Notes under the pieces: generated by a model | Database searches by the model: none | What the model was told of the DNA's origin: nothing | Seen by the model: the letters and a program-made list of their open reading frames with translations, nothing else | Made by a program: the position numbers and the translations under genes | Shown: positions 52,900 to 64,000 of the stretch, piece after piece | Numbering within the stretch: the stretch's first letter is position 1 | How the letters are laid out: every line of letters begins with the position of its first letter | Assembly (NCBI GenBank): GCA_014904985.1 | Contig: MU128909.1 | Span: 782,602-846,601 of the forward strand | Reading direction: 5' to 3' | DNA: 64,000 bases | From: Hydnum rufescens UP504 | Lineage: Eukaryota > Basidiomycota > Agaricomycetes > Cantharellales > Hydnaceae

Positions 52900-54993
52900 A
52901 TGACTTCCCATAGTGATAACCAGTGGAGCATCCAAGTCGAAATACATGAGGAATCCACGCAGATTCTCTTCACTACGGAAGCGTTCTCGGTCATTTGCCC
53001 ACTTTTGCCTGCAACGCGTCCTTGGTTCCAGGATGTTATTCAGGGAGTGAGATCGTGTGTCAGCTGGTCATCCCCAGCCACGTCGCAGGAGCGGAAGCCC
53101 TTTACGATACCCCTCCGAAACGTTTTGTGGGCAGAGCTAGGAGACGATGCATATGTGACCATCGCTGTCCTCGCCGAAACCGGGAAAAACCATGAGTTAA
53201 CCCATTACAATGGCAAAGTTATCTCAGACCTTGCGCAAGCGAAACAATGGGTTTCTCGCCTCATAGAGCTGGCTTACGATGGTGAGTCATGCGTTGAAAT
53301 TCTGCACAATGGGTATGCGTGACACCTCTTACAGGGGTGCCACCTCGTCGCAATGTCAAGGTTCTTGTAAACCCAAAGGGTGGTCAGGTCCGTTTGTCGT
53401 CTACTTTGACAAATCCCTTCCCATGTACTTCTTTTCTGTTGACTTACACGTTTCTTTAGGGCAGGGCCAAGAAAATATACGAAAAAATTGTGCGACCTAT
53501 GCTCGAGTCCGCTCGATGCGTCATCGACACCCAGTGTTTGTAACTCCATGATGACTTCCCTTTACATACGCGGGACTTATTTTCACGCCCTGAGGACAGA
53601 TACCACCCATCGCTTTCACGCCATGGAGATCGCGGAGACAATATCTTTGGACTGCGATGCGATCGTGGCTCTGTCGGGTGATGGATTGCCTCATGAGATC
53701 TTAAACGGTCTGGCCTCTCGTCCAGATGCGATCAAAGCACTGAGGATCCCGGTTGTTCCTGTACCTAGTGGGTCAGCGAACGGCTTCAGCCTCAATTTGC
53801 ATGGTCTTAAGGTGGGGACCGGATAGTTGAGTAAGGTTTGAGAGTGATCTTGACAATCGACATTCCCTTCAGGCAGGGTTTGATGTGGCTTTGGCAGTCC
53901 TTAACGTAATCAAAGGTAAGGTCCGAATGGTGCAAATCACGCGCCCCACATGACTCTCGAAATGTTTACAGGGAAACCGATGCGTTTGGACTTGTGCTCT
54001 GTCACTCAAGGCGGAAGGAGAACATGGTCATATTTCTCTCAGTCTTTCGGGTTCATGGCAGATATTGACTTGGGTATGCGCATACTCTTAATGTGTTTTA
54101 TTAGGTATGGACTGATTCGTGTGTCTAGGTACGGAGTTCCTTCGTTGGATGGGGGATACGAGATTTTATTTAGGGTTTCTCTATGGCCGTGAGTGATGGT
54201 TTGTTAATATTCGGAAGATTCTTTCCTAATCTGTTGTGAATTCAGTTATCAGTAACAAACCATACCCTTTCAAGCTTTTCATCAAGTCCGCGATATCGGA
54301 CAAGAAAGATCTCCTTGCGCTGACGCGTGAACCGCCGAGCAAAGAACTCTTCAAAGAAAATCTTGTCGAATCTTTACCAGCCGATCGTTATATTTCTGAA
54401 TCGACCTCTGACACTGGATGGGTGTCCTTTGACAAACCGATTCTCTATGTCTAGTGCGTATCCTGGGGTACACTTATCGTCTGGGCAGATTCTAATCAAC
54501 ACGATCTCTTCTAGCGCTGGTCTTCAACCATATGTTGCGCGAGACCTATTACAGTTCCCTATGGCTAAGCCTTCAGATGGCTATGTAGACATCGCGATAC
54601 AGGAGGTGGTCAGCCGATTCAGTGTTCTATGGTGGATTCACTGATCCCATTCTGGGTACTGTAGGCCTCTCGCGCAGCCTTGCTCAGCATGGTAGATGAG
54701 GCAGGGCGGGGTGGGCAGTTTTACCAGGACACAGTGTGTTTTTTTTTTTTTTCATTCCCAGGGTGACAACCGAGTAATTGAAGTATGTTTGTTGCCCCCA
54801 GTCACATTACTACAAGGCGCTTGCATATCGACTCGAGCCTTATCCCAACTCGAAAGGGGTATTCTCAGTCGACGGCGAGGTTTATCCGTGGGAACCCATA
54901 TATATTGAGGCTCACCAAGGCTTGGCGACTACTCTCAGTATGCACGGACACTTCGTCGTCACGTTCGTAGACAAACCGTCAAGTTTTGTGTGA
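52900..54993 (+). CDS. LCB4: Sphingoid long-chain base kinase (DAGK catalytic domain)
   Basis: Phosphorylates sphingoid bases; DAG-kinase catalytic fold. ATG 52900 opens a family-specific N-terminal region that includes TIPLRNVLWAELGDDAY, then the catalytic domain: VPPRRNVKVLVNPKGGQGRA (the KVLVNPKGG nucleotide motif), KIYEKIVRPMLESARCVIDT, FHAMEIAETISLDCDAIVAL, SGDGLPHEILNGLASRPDA (the SGDG motif) and VPVPSGSANGFSLNLHG. Later come DLCSVTQGGRRTWSYFSQSF, GFMADIDLGTEFLRWMGDTR, and the C-terminal block KALAYRLEPYPNSKGVFSVD with GEVYPWEPIYIEAHQGLATT, ending VDKPSSFV. About eight introns. The family C-terminal signature is complete, so the gene looks functional. Confidence 0.92.
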
Positions 54994-55290
54994 ATGGAGG
55001 TCATTAGCCTCAGCCGTTTTCGTATCCCTTAGCAATTCCTGTAGTAAAGATAATAGTTATTTATCTGAATGTCGACCGTCTAGTATTCTTCGTTCTCTGA
55101 TTCAGGGTCCATGGGAGTCACGTGGATTTGTTTTCCTCGTGACTTTGTTTGTTTTGATAGTAGCTCGGCAGATGCCGAATTTTGTAAGCTAGTCATTCGC
55201 GAGATACAAAAGTGCGACCGCAAGACATAACTTCCCTCTTCCTAACCACAACAATCTCATCTCCATTACCCATTCTACAATCAATCAACA

Positions 55291-56018
55291 ATGGCCGGAG
55301 GGAAAGCAGTAGCTGAGAAGAAGCCCACTTCAACTGCTGGGAAGGCCCCTGCGTCCAAAAGTGCGTGTCCTGGTGACTCGTGGACACTGGAGTTGGCATG
55401 TTGACATTTGCGCCTACTGTAGCCACCGAGGGCGGTGCCAAGAAGTCCGTGGGCGTGAAGAAGTCAGCCGCCCCAGCCGCTGATGGCGAAAAGAAGAAGC
55501 GGAAGAAGACCCGGAAGGAGACCTACTCTTCATATATCTACAAAGGTGCAGCCCCTCGGTGTCTTCATGAACCAGTTTCTGACACTCGCAGTAGTTCTCA
55601 AACAGGTCCACCCTGATACTGGTATCTCGAACAAGGCCATGGCTATCCTAAACTCGTTTGTCAACGACATCTTTGAGCGAATCGCGAGCGAAGCATCCAG
55701 TTCGTGCTCCTGGCCACCGTTAGCGGACGGTTACTCACGTTGGTGTCCTGGTTCAGAGCTAGCCTCGTACAGTAAGAAGAGTACCATCTCTTCCCGCGAA
55801 ATTCAAACATCTGTGCGCTTGATCCTCCCTGGTGAACTTTCCAAGCACGCTATTTCCGAGTGAGTCCTGCGCCTCTTACACTGACATTATACCTCGAGCT
55901 GACTCCGTCGACATAGGGGCACCAAATCGTGAGTGACTAAATGATGCGCAGCTTGGCGCTGTTCTGACTCCTGACATGTTCCAGTGTCACCAAGTTCTCT
56001 TCGTCGCAAACGAAGTAA
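55291..56018 (+). CDS. HTB1: Histone H2B
   Basis: Core nucleosomal histone. Exons: [20 protein letters not shown] at ATG 55291, then [20 protein letters not shown] and [18 protein letters not shown], then [20 protein letters not shown] with [54 protein letters not shown], and finally VTKFSSS before the stop at 56018. All H2B hallmarks are present: the basic repression-type tail, the histone fold, and a Lys near the C-terminus that is the usual ubiquitylation site (GTKSVTKFSS). The presence of four introns means it is not an intronless replication-type copy in the animal sense. There is no divergent H2A gene next to it. Confidence 0.95.
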
Positions 56019-56827
56019 TGATGTACATCGCGCCTTTTCTATGTAAGCTCACTCCCACAATGCACCTCGGGATGCTAGTTTGACAGTCGTACGGCACAGG
56101 TGCTTATCCCCAGTACACTTTGATATACTAGTATCTTGTATCTGCTTGTTACACTAAATGTTCTGGCCCAACTGTCCAGTTCAGGACGGTTCAATGGATC
56201 AATTTTGTTTATTTCACTCCTAAGCTGCTGTATGTCATTGACTTCGGTAGGGAAGTTGACTTGTTGCCAACAGACTTTGGGGGGTGGATTGTGCCAGTGG
56301 CTCAAGAGCTCGGTGTGTCTTGGTCCCTATCTACCGGGCACAATGCCCCGCAGCCAATGCATTGGCGTTCTCTTTGCTACCCCTCATGTATTCTCGAGCC
56401 CGAGTGTGGATAAGATCTAAGTCTTCTCACGGGTGCTGCAAAGGAAGAACATTGTACTGTACTGGAACCATGTATCAGCCCTGCACATACTAGGTGATGG
56501 GCTCGAAATAAGTTTGTGATTCCAAATGCCAAACGTACGCTGCATCTGATACCGAAGATACTGTACACCGCATGATGAGCGTGAAAAGAAACGATAATTT
56601 ATGAGTCCGTGGTAATGGATGAGAGGGTAGAGATGCAGAGGGATCGATTGGTTTTATAACAGGGAATGAACAAACGTCCATGGGGAAGCAACACAAGACG
56701 AAAAATGTACGAGGAATAAGTGATGAGCGATAAAGAGGAATATAAGAGACGGGATTGCCAGTTCAATCAATCAATCAATCAATCAATCAGGAATGAATAA
56801 ATCTAGTGTCGAAAGCGAGGACGTCCC
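56019..56827. other. Intergenic
   Basis: 3' flanks of the convergent H2B and zinc-finger genes. A TCAA-type tetranucleotide repeat sits at 56764-56789 (about six AATC units). No gene seen; a minus frame at 56075-56305 has no recognised family. Confidence 0.5.
56764..56789. repeat. AATC tetranucleotide microsatellite
   Basis: About six uninterrupted AATC units in the 3' flank of the minus-strand zinc-finger gene. Confidence 0.9.
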
Positions 56828-57877
56828 TCAGTATATCGGCATATCCGAGAATTGCGGCATCCCAAGGCTGAGCAAGTCGCCGCTCTGAAAATCCATGCTG
56901 GGAATGCGGTCCCATAACGAAGTCAATTCAGAGAGCCCGAAGTAATGATCCGTGTTGAGAAAGAGACTGGGAGCGGGGAGCACAGCCTCGAGATCCTCGG
57001 CACACAGGAGTGAGTTCATTTCACTCTCGACGGAGAGGGAAGGAGATGGAGATGGAGATGGAGAAGGCGCGCTCGATGGCGAGTCACGCGAGGATTGCAG
57101 GGCGTCTGGAGCCGGCGAGGCTGGAGGGGAAGAAGGAAGGGATTGGGGAGGGGAGGGATACGGTGCTTCCAGCGATGCGATCCATGCCTGCATCCAGTCC
57201 GGTTGGAATTTGTCGACGGGTGAATGGGGATAATATGAAGGACAGTCGCTTAGCCGGCCACTTAGTCGGCCAGCTTCCCGGGATAATAGCTCCAACTCCA
57301 GGCCTGTCGATTCGGATTCAATGAGAGGGTCGGGGCCGGGGGACCCAAGTAGAGGCAGAGTCCTCCTCGCCATAGTATGATGCACATATGGTGCGGAACG
57401 TCGCTTGTACGATACGTTTGTAGTACTCCGCACGTGCCGAGCGGTTGTGGCCCGGTGCTCTTTGAGGTGCATCGATTTCTGATATGCAGCATAGAATTTC
57501 TCATTGCAAAAATCGCAAGAATAGGGTTGCTCTTTTGTGCTATCGAGGAAGGCGAGGGGATTTTAGATCATCTTTTCCCCGGCTCCAATGCGCTAGAAAG
57601 ATAAAACTGACTTACTGGTGTACGCGTATGTGCGCATTAAGGTTAGAAGGCTGTATGTACGCTTTCCCACAATATTCGCAGTGATATGGCCTTCATTGTA
57701 GAAATACATGATAAGCACAAAAATGCTGCTATAATTTAACTTAACATACCATTTAGATTTGGCTACATGGGTCCAGGCATGGCGTTCGAGATCAGCCGGG
57801 CGAAGAAAGCCCCCTGTATTGGTGCATCCGATATGATCACAGAAGTACTTCGTTGGAACTTTCCTGGAAGGAGGCAT
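56828..57877 (-). CDS. Three-finger C2H2 zinc-finger protein
   Basis: Putative transcription factor. From ATG 57877: finger 1 FCDHIGCTNTGGFLRPADLE then RHAWTH (Cys-X4-Cys), finger 2 HCEYCGKAYIQPSNLNAHIR then VH, and finger 3 SCDFCNEKFYAAYQKSMHLK then EH. Junctions between exons fall inside or next to the linkers (GT-AG near 57750-57690 and 57630-57540) and restore frame, giving VHTKEQPYSC between fingers 2 and 3. The rest, about 170 residues, is a low-complexity acidic/Pro/Ser region with a PSPSPSPSPS run and possible activation motif (FLNTDHYFGLSELTSLWDRI). The finger 1 sequence is similar in layout to the TFIIIA-like fingers of many fungal proteins. Confidence 0.85.
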
Positions 57878-58784
57878 TGAATAGGGAGGAAAGAAGATTT
57901 CGGGGGGGAGGGTAGGGGCAATGGCCCCCTGTTCCGGGAATTGCCAAACTTTATAGGTCCTTGAGTACGCATATTGACGTTTGGAGACCAGTGATGATGG
58001 AGGTCTGAAGTGGGTGGCTGCCTAAATGATCGCATTATATGGTTATGTCGACCCGGATGCAAAATTCCTGGGTGGCCTTCAAGTGGGAGGGACCAATCAG
58101 AGTGAACATACACCTTAGCCGAATTATTGGAGACTTCAGACCTCCCTCAAGTATGTCTTCGGGCTGTGTTTCCCCGCAGTTAAGGCTCAACTAGGCAAAT
58201 CGCCACCGTTCGTGGCGTTGGTGGCCACCCGGCATACCGTGCTGTGTTCACCTTCCTCCACACCCAAGTGTTGGTCCGAGTCTTATCGGTGTCACCAAAG
58301 CACGACAAACCCCAGCGAGAAATATCCTATGGTTCCAAGATGATAGTCGGCCAGCTGGGCATTAGTATCGCTCTAGCCTGCATGTTCGGCCCTAAGCGAA
58401 CATTGAGTTAATGCGCCCCAAGGGTATACTTGACGGTTATCGGTCGCTCAACGCTGCGGGATTGCGTCTGTCTCCTACTCATTCGTCTAGATCCCATCGA
58501 ACATCCACTTGAGAAAGGTTTATGTAATCCAATATGGAAAGAGCGACGAAATTTAAGATGAGATTCCAACACAATTGACAAAATAAAGACCTGGTGATGC
58601 GACAACTACGCCACCTTTGGCACTTCCGAAGTGCAAGGACAGTTCGGCAAGCCGAGTGAATAGGAGGTACATCGAGTCCAAGTATGAGTCCGCAACATGA
58701 ATCGATTAGACGTAGGTTAATATTGAGGAATGGTAGATTGGTCCCAAGGATCGAAGGAAAAGAGTGAATATTCGCGAAGAGTTA
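57878..58784. other. Intergenic
   Basis: Promoter of the zinc-finger gene and 3' flank of the GH128 gene. No coding or repeat signal found. Confidence 0.5.
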
Positions 58785-59952
58785 TCATGCCCAAAGGAAG
58801 TAGCTGCCCAAATCTGTTGGCCTCCCGTCTTTGTCCATCAGTTGGTTCTCGTAATTAACGTTCCACATATCATGTAATAAACCTGAGGCATGATTAGCAT
58901 GGATGATATTCGGATTCTGTACAATAGGAGACGTACCAAATGCAAAATAGGCTTCGATCCACGGGGTTGCATTCATCCACGAAGTGACGCCAGTCATGAA
59001 AGTCCAAACGTCATCTTTGCTGCATTGTCCCCCTTGTCCAGAGAAGTTCTAGAAAATATTCCATCGTTAGACACCAGCCTGCCGCGTGGAAGAAAAGTGG
59101 TTGATACACACCTCGCAAGCGAACTCCGTGACCCAGATGGGGATACCGAACACATCGTGGAATTTGGTGACGTATCCTTGGAACGCACTAACCTGGGTAC
59201 CGTAATAGTGGATAGCCATAATATCGACCTGTCGGAAATTCAAGTCAGAAAAGACAACCTGAGCTGACATTATGCCACTCACACCACAGTGTTTCTGTCC
59301 GTCATAGTCACCACACTTGGCGAAGAAGTCTTGGAACCATTGGAGACCACTGGGTGCGGACGTCACGGCAGGGGAAACGAGTCTGTAGCCTTTCAACCCA
59401 AATGGACGAATATCCTCGTTCCAAAGTTTGACGCCAGCTGCTGGGCTCATGTTGGCTTGCGAAGGCTCATTGACCCTACGAAGCATTCACGTATTGGCAT
59501 TGAGGGAAGGTTTAAGACTGAAGAAACACGCGTACTCGTTCATGCCCATCAGTGTCTTCGTACCCGGGGTTGTACGAAGTTGCCGGAATTCATGGAGTTT
59601 CTCGGGGCCCCACAGCATGCGGCAGCATTCGATACCAGCTTCCTTGGCTTCGTTGGGGCAGAACGCACTCCATGTGTATAGGCTGGATGGAGAGTCAATT
59701 CGCATCTGGGCATGTGGCACGTAGGGATCGTACTCACTACTTGGTCTTAGGCGTCACGTAGAGGGGAAGCTTGCTGTCCTCGCCATTAGACCATGCGAGA
59801 CCAACTTTGCCCGAGAGGAGTCGTTTGTCGGCTCGGTCAATCGTGTTTTCTGCACGGGCGTGATGCCAGGACCGCGTGTCTCCATGTAGGATCGAGGCAG
59901 TCCGTACCAAAGAAACGAGTGTGAATGTAGCGAGGATACGTGTAAAGAACAT
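58785..59952 (-). CDS. GH128-type glycoside hydrolase (beta-1,3-glucanase family)
   Basis: Secreted enzyme of the glycosyl hydrolase catalytic core/Asl1 type. ATG 59952 starts a signal peptide (MFFTRILATFTLVSLVRTAS). The following exons read GKVGLAWSNGEDSKLP, YLYTWSAFCPNEAKEAGIEC, CRMLWGPEKLHEFRQL, then the acid/base Glu region VNEPSQANMSPAAGVKLW, RLVSPAVTSAPSGLQWFQDF, DIMAIHYYGTQVSAFQGYVT, and the nucleophile region IPIWVTEFACE. The C-terminal exons give WTFMTGVTSWMNATPWIEAY, FAFG and LLHDMWNVNYENQLMD, ending YFLWA. Two Glu in NEP and TEF match the retaining GH-A catalytic pair. Likely remodels cell-wall beta-1,3-glucan during growth or fruiting, as studied for agaricomycete GH128 members. 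About six introns; the frame is intact. Confidence 0.9.
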
Positions 59953-60489
59953 AATGAGCGCAAATACGGACGGGGGGTAAAGACGAACAACAGCGGGTAA
60001 CGTGTTGAACAGCCATCCTTGGCTTTATATTCAATCAAAAACAGAAGGGAAATTCGAACATCAAAATCTGGCCCTTCCTTAGAAGTAAATATTCATATCA
60101 TCTGATGGCTCTTTTTCCTCAGAATGGCTTAAGGTCGTGGACGCCCAGTCCACCAGAGACCACAGTCGGTTGTCGGGAATCAGATGTACTAGCACTTAAA
60201 CTTTAAGGTTCCAAGTACCATACACAACAAAAATAGGACAAGCTATCCTCCATGAGGGTATTATGAAGGTCCCCAGCTCCTCACCATGGAGAGAGAAATC
60301 TGTGCCCGTCCTCGACCGAATGGGGATTGCCGGCAGGTTCCGTCTGACAACCAATCACAACCCACCTAACTAAGGTGGATACAGTTATATGGATAAGAAA
60401 AGGGCTGAGAGTGGGACAGTTGGGTGGTGATCAATGGTGAGAAAGAGAGGGGGGGAGTAGAACGAGGCATAATAGGCATAATCTCTGTA

Positions 60490-60680
60490 GTGTTACGATC
60501 TTGGCGATATGCCACACGTCACACGGGCCGTATCGTAGGACCCCTGCAGGCACTGTTAGAGGCGAGATCCAAGGTTCCCGGATTTTGAGGGTGATTTTGA
60601 GATTATGCGAGGGGCAAATTCCCGGATCCGGAGCCAAAATTTGGTGTCGGCCAACGGTGAGGTGAGGGGTAGGTTCCCGG
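60490..60680 (+). repeat. Dispersed repeat, copy A
   Basis: Core GGACCCCTGCAGGCACTGTT with flanking AGAGGCGAGATCC at 60538-60570, followed by repeated TTCCCGGATTT-like words (60574, 60619, 60673). The same core occurs in opposite orientation as copy B. Confidence 0.75.
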
Positions 60681-61094
60681 ATTTGGCTCTTGAACGAAAC
60701 TAGGCTAGATCTGAAATCCCGTCTCAGTGGGTGTGGTTTGGATAGTGTTATAGCAAGGTGGGGTGTAAGTGGTTTTGTTACTATTATAGTAATGTTCTGT
60801 GTTCAACCCCCGGTAGGTGTGTTTCTTTTTTGGCTTCTAAATGAACAGCCTCACTTTAATGACTTATCCTGGTCAACCAAATTCCAAATGCCTGAATTGC
60901 TATTCTACTATCAGCACTGCCCAAGAGCTGGACAAGGAGAAAAAGGTGGAGGATGGAAGAGAAGTTTAGATGATAGTGGGGTTGAGTACACTTGCCTTGG
61001 ACAACACTGGGGATGCCTGGAGTAGTTTGGGAAGGTCAGGGATTTTTTTGGGATTTTTGGGATTTTTTGAGAATTTTTTTGGGTTTTTTTTGGT

Positions 61095-61335
61095 TTTTTT
61101 TTTTTTGAGGCTAGGGGCGAATTCCCGGTTTTTCAGGGCCTGTGGGGAGCCTAGAGTCGATTTCCCGGATTTGGTCCGGGGTTTGCATCCGAATTTGTAC
61201 CGGGAGTCAGGGTCCTTTGGGTCGCCTGCTGGATCTCGCCTCTAACAGTGCTTGCAGGGGTCCTCGTGTCGTATCGCAAAATGGCCTTCTGTCACACGTC
61301 ACAGGAGCCCATATCGTTAGGTACCACAAGTGAAA
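61095..61335 (-). repeat. Dispersed repeat, copy B (inverted relative to A)
   Basis: The core at 61231-61263 is the reverse complement of the copy A core with one or two differences. The outer flank CACACGTCACA at 61292-61302 also has a counterpart in copy A. Copies A and B may be the terminal arms of one 850-bp element. Confidence 0.75.
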
Positions 61336-61993
61336 AAAGAGCTGGAAACTGCGGGAAATGAAGCTAGAACTATGCGTGCTTCTCTCGCCCCGCACGTGAG
61401 TTCCTGGGCATAGCGGCCGTCATCGGCAATTATTTCTCCGGCATCCCCATCCCCCTGGTGATTCCACTATGGACAGTACTGCTTCCGCAGATCAGATTTT
61501 TAGCACCACATTCTGGCAGCTGGGGTGATAGTTCTTGGGCCGACAGCCCCAGGAATCCCCAGGGGCTGATACTTCCATCAGTGGTCTACCTCGTATCGCT
61601 AATTGGGGGGGTGTCACACCCTCCTTGAGATGGTATCGCCAGATCCGGGGTGTGACAGAAATTACGTAACGTCACGTGATATCGCTAAGATCGAAACACT
61701 ACAGTAATTATGTACTTGAGTTACTATAGGGGGTGTAGGAAGTGTAGTTCATGTCTGGGGCGGAAAGCGCCAAGAAGGCCGGGTGGTGGGACATGTATTT
61801 TTCCGTACTCAACAGGGTGCGGGTGAGACATTGTCTACCGTTTCCCAATAGGTGCCTGTGTGGACGGTGCAGTGGGCAGTCCCAATACGGCATGCAGGTC
61901 TATCTCGGCAGCTGCTGTATGTTTGGGAGCTAATGAAGATGAGATCGGTAGTTGTCATTGCCTCCCGGAGTCCCCGGACGTATACTTTCAATA

Positions 61994-62360
61994 ATCAGGA
62001 AAACCGACACGTGCTCTGGAGGCTCCAGAGCGGCCTATGTGGTCCAGTTAAAACTGGTGCATGGGATTTGGCTGATTTTTTGCATGGTTGTAGATATATA
62101 CTATGTAGAATATCTTCCAGGACTGTGAGTCATTCTATGATCTCCTTCACCAGCTACATGCATTTTTTCATGACAATTTTTAATTTTGATCTTGATGTCA
62201 AGCTTGCAAAAAAGAAGCTACAGCTTTAATTTTTTCCTTGACTGGTCAAACAGTATATATCTATGACTGTGCAAAAAATTAGCCAAATCCCATGCACCAG
62301 TTTTAACCGGACCACATAGGCCGCTCTGGAGCCTCCAGAGCACGTGTCAGTTTTCCTGAT
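61994..62360. mobile_element. Foldback (MITE-like) element
   Basis: The arms 61994-62101 and 62252-62360 are near-perfect reverse complements over about 108 bp, with only a few mismatches by eye. The unique central spacer is about 150 bp and has no open frame of interest. The arms contain the sub-palindrome CTCTGGAGGCTCCAGAG at 62014-62030. Such structures are typical of non-autonomous DNA transposons; a target-site duplication was not clearly visible. Confidence 0.85.
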
Positions 62361-62688
62361 GAAGTTTCTGTCTATTTATGCCCCACATTGTTCATGGTCC
62401 TTCAATGTCGATGTTGAGTCGTACACCGAGAAAGGGTAAACCAGAAATTTAATTTTCGTTTAATATTACTCAAACTCCGACCGGGAAAACTTAAAACAAT
62501 GTGCGGCCCATTAATATTGATCACTGTACACCACCCCCCCTCCTTCTCTGTTCAACTTACGACGTTCCCATTTAGTGGGTCTGGGTTTTCCTGAAAAATC
62601 TTCCGCCTTTCGTAGGGGGTCATCTTTCTGACTACTTATATTCCAAGAGGCCCAATACAAAATCAATTGAAACCCCACACGCCAAGGC

Positions 62689-62835
62689 AGAACCCCCACG
62701 AGTACTGTTATAGGTGAGATCCTGCAGGTGGCCCAAAGGACCCTGACTTCCAGTACAAATTTCGTTCCAAATCTGGGAAACCGCCTGAGGCCACAAAAAC
62801 CCGGGAACTTGCCTCTAGCCTCCAAAATATCTGGG
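62689..62835 (+). repeat. Dispersed repeat, copy C
   Basis: Matches the reverse complement of copy B over about 145 bp, with more divergence than A against B: GTACTGTTATAGGTGAGATC, GGCCCAAAGGACCCTGACTT, CAGTACAAAT and CCGGGAACTTGCCTCTAGCC are recognisable. Same orientation as copy A. Confidence 0.7.
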
Positions 62836-63425
62836 AAAAAAATGTCCCGCACCGTTCAAAGTACTGCAAAGGACCCCAATATTACGCAACTGCAACTTTA
62901 CTCGACCTAAGCGTGATCAGCATCTTACCCCTCTCCCCCTCTCCTATAACCGACATGCTGGAATGTGATAGAATTGAGCAAGCTTCAGCCGGAGCCTCAA
63001 GGATGATAAGTCTTAAGGATGGTAAAGGGTTGATCAGTGGCTACAGTAGCCAGGGAATGAAACTGCACAGTCAGGACAGTCCGATAACGCTGAAAGACGC
63101 AGAAAAGACATCGCACAAGAATCATAGATGAACGATCAAAAAGAGAGCAAAGGGTCACATCGTAATTAACCACCAGGCTTGGATCCAACTACTGTTCCCC
63201 CAGGGGAGTCAATCCGGGGCTATGCCTCTTGTCTACCTCAAAATCGCTCTCGAAATTCGGGGATTTTGTATTTGTAGCAACCTACAGTATGACAGCCAGT
63301 AGGCAAATGTGTGTGTAATTATTCTCGATTTATTATGATCATAGGACCAGTGTGTGGCCAAAAATAATGAAAAAAGAAATAGAAGAGGTGACCCACCTCT
63401 TCCCTCCATTATTATCTCCCTACTT

Positions 63426-64000
63426 TTATAAAGTTCCTCTCACGGCTTTGTCCAGACTTTCTGCAAAATAGCGGATATTTTTCGAGTTCAGGCCCGCCAT
63501 CGAGATACGGCCATTTGTGGGCAAGTATATGTGCGCCTTGGCTAGCAGCACCTGGCACTGGCTCGGATTAATTCCAGTGAACCTGAAAGAAATAACGGAG
63601 AACAACATGCTGAGCCACTTGAACACAACGGACAATGAGACAGACATACGAGAACATGCCGATCTGGTTGATGATATGCTCCCAGCTCCCAGGCGTCTTC
63701 AGTTCCTTCGTAAGTAAATGATAAAGCTCCTGGCGCATAGCAATAATGCGCTGCGCCATTGTCTTGATATCGCGGTTCCACTCTTCGAACAAGTCTGGAT
63801 CATTCAAAATGAGTGAAACCTGCACAACCCCGAGCCCACCAGTAAAATCATTAGCGAAATATCAAATATCAAACGAAAGATGGAAATCCGAACATACAAG
63901 ACGAGCACCATGCGAGGGTGGATTGCCGATTTCGCTACGCTGGAGCACGGACAGCTGACTGTCGACACGCGCTCCCTCTTCTGCTGTCGAACTAACCACA
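63426..64000 (-). CDS. Aspartate aminotransferase, second copy, 5' end outside window
   Basis: The 3' part of a paralogue of the gene at 32464. It ends RISMAGLNSKNIRYFAESLD then KAVRGTL and stop at 63426; preceding exons hold FTGINPSQCQVLLAKAHIYL, NQIGMFSYV, the helix DIKTMAQRIIAMRQELYHLL, and VSLILNDPDLFEEWNR. Intron positions match copy 1, with unrelated intron sequence. The C-terminal protein parts are about 80-85 percent identical by eye, so the duplication is old rather than an assembly artefact. The sequence runs off the right edge before the catalytic Lys region. Confidence 0.9.

Larger units (their letters stand above)
59953..63425. other. Repeat-rich intergenic region
   Basis: No gene supported. 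It carries three copies of one dispersed repeat and one foldback element, listed separately, plus homopolymer runs (T at 61082-61105). A 10-bp inverted pair TGTCACACCC and GGGTGTGACA lies at 61612-61657. Confidence 0.5.

Overview
The window is nuclear DNA from a filamentous basidiomycete, most likely an Agaricomycete (placement below that is a guess). The evidence is the density of short (about 50-70 bp) GT-AG introns in almost every gene, the gene complement (Sso1-type syntaxin, GH128 glucanase, expansin-like barwin-fold protein, FAR-17a/AIG1 protein, eIF2B-epsilon, Chk1), genes on both strands, and no operon structure. Gene models were assembled by hand from exon-length reading frames, splice consensus and recognisable protein families, so internal exon edges are approximate unless stated.

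Layout. 0.6-5.1 kb: mitoribosomal protein mS33, Paf1-complex subunit Cdc73, mitoribosomal protein mS35. 5.1-16.2 kb: gene-poor, with one clear C2H2 zinc-finger gene (8986-9557, minus). 16.2-22.6 kb: F-box protein, divergent FAR-17a/AIG1 membrane protein, an unidentified intron-rich gene, and a secreted barwin-fold protein. 25.1-34.5 kb: a long disordered protein, a small TIGR04076-family protein, an unusual fumarylacetoacetate-hydrolase-type gene that appears to splice in frame into an alpha/beta-hydrolase, and an aspartate aminotransferase. 38.4-50.6 kb: a dense housekeeping block (Sso1 syntaxin, argininosuccinate lyase, eIF2B-epsilon, Chk1, tryptophanyl-tRNA synthetase, methyltransferase). 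50.6-52.2 kb: an inverted-repeat element. 52.9-60.0 kb: sphingoid base kinase, histone H2B, a three-finger C2H2 factor, GH128 glucanase. 60-63.4 kb: repeat-rich, with a three-copy dispersed repeat and a near-perfect foldback element. 63.4-64.0 kb: the 3' part of a second aspartate aminotransferase.

Most genes are unrelated housekeeping neighbours. The most unusual points are the FAH plus alpha/beta-hydrolase fusion (with an apparent one-base frameshift), the aspartate aminotransferase pair about 31 kb apart in the same orientation, and the inverted-repeat elements. No CRISPR array, rRNA, convincing tRNA, or autonomous transposase was seen.
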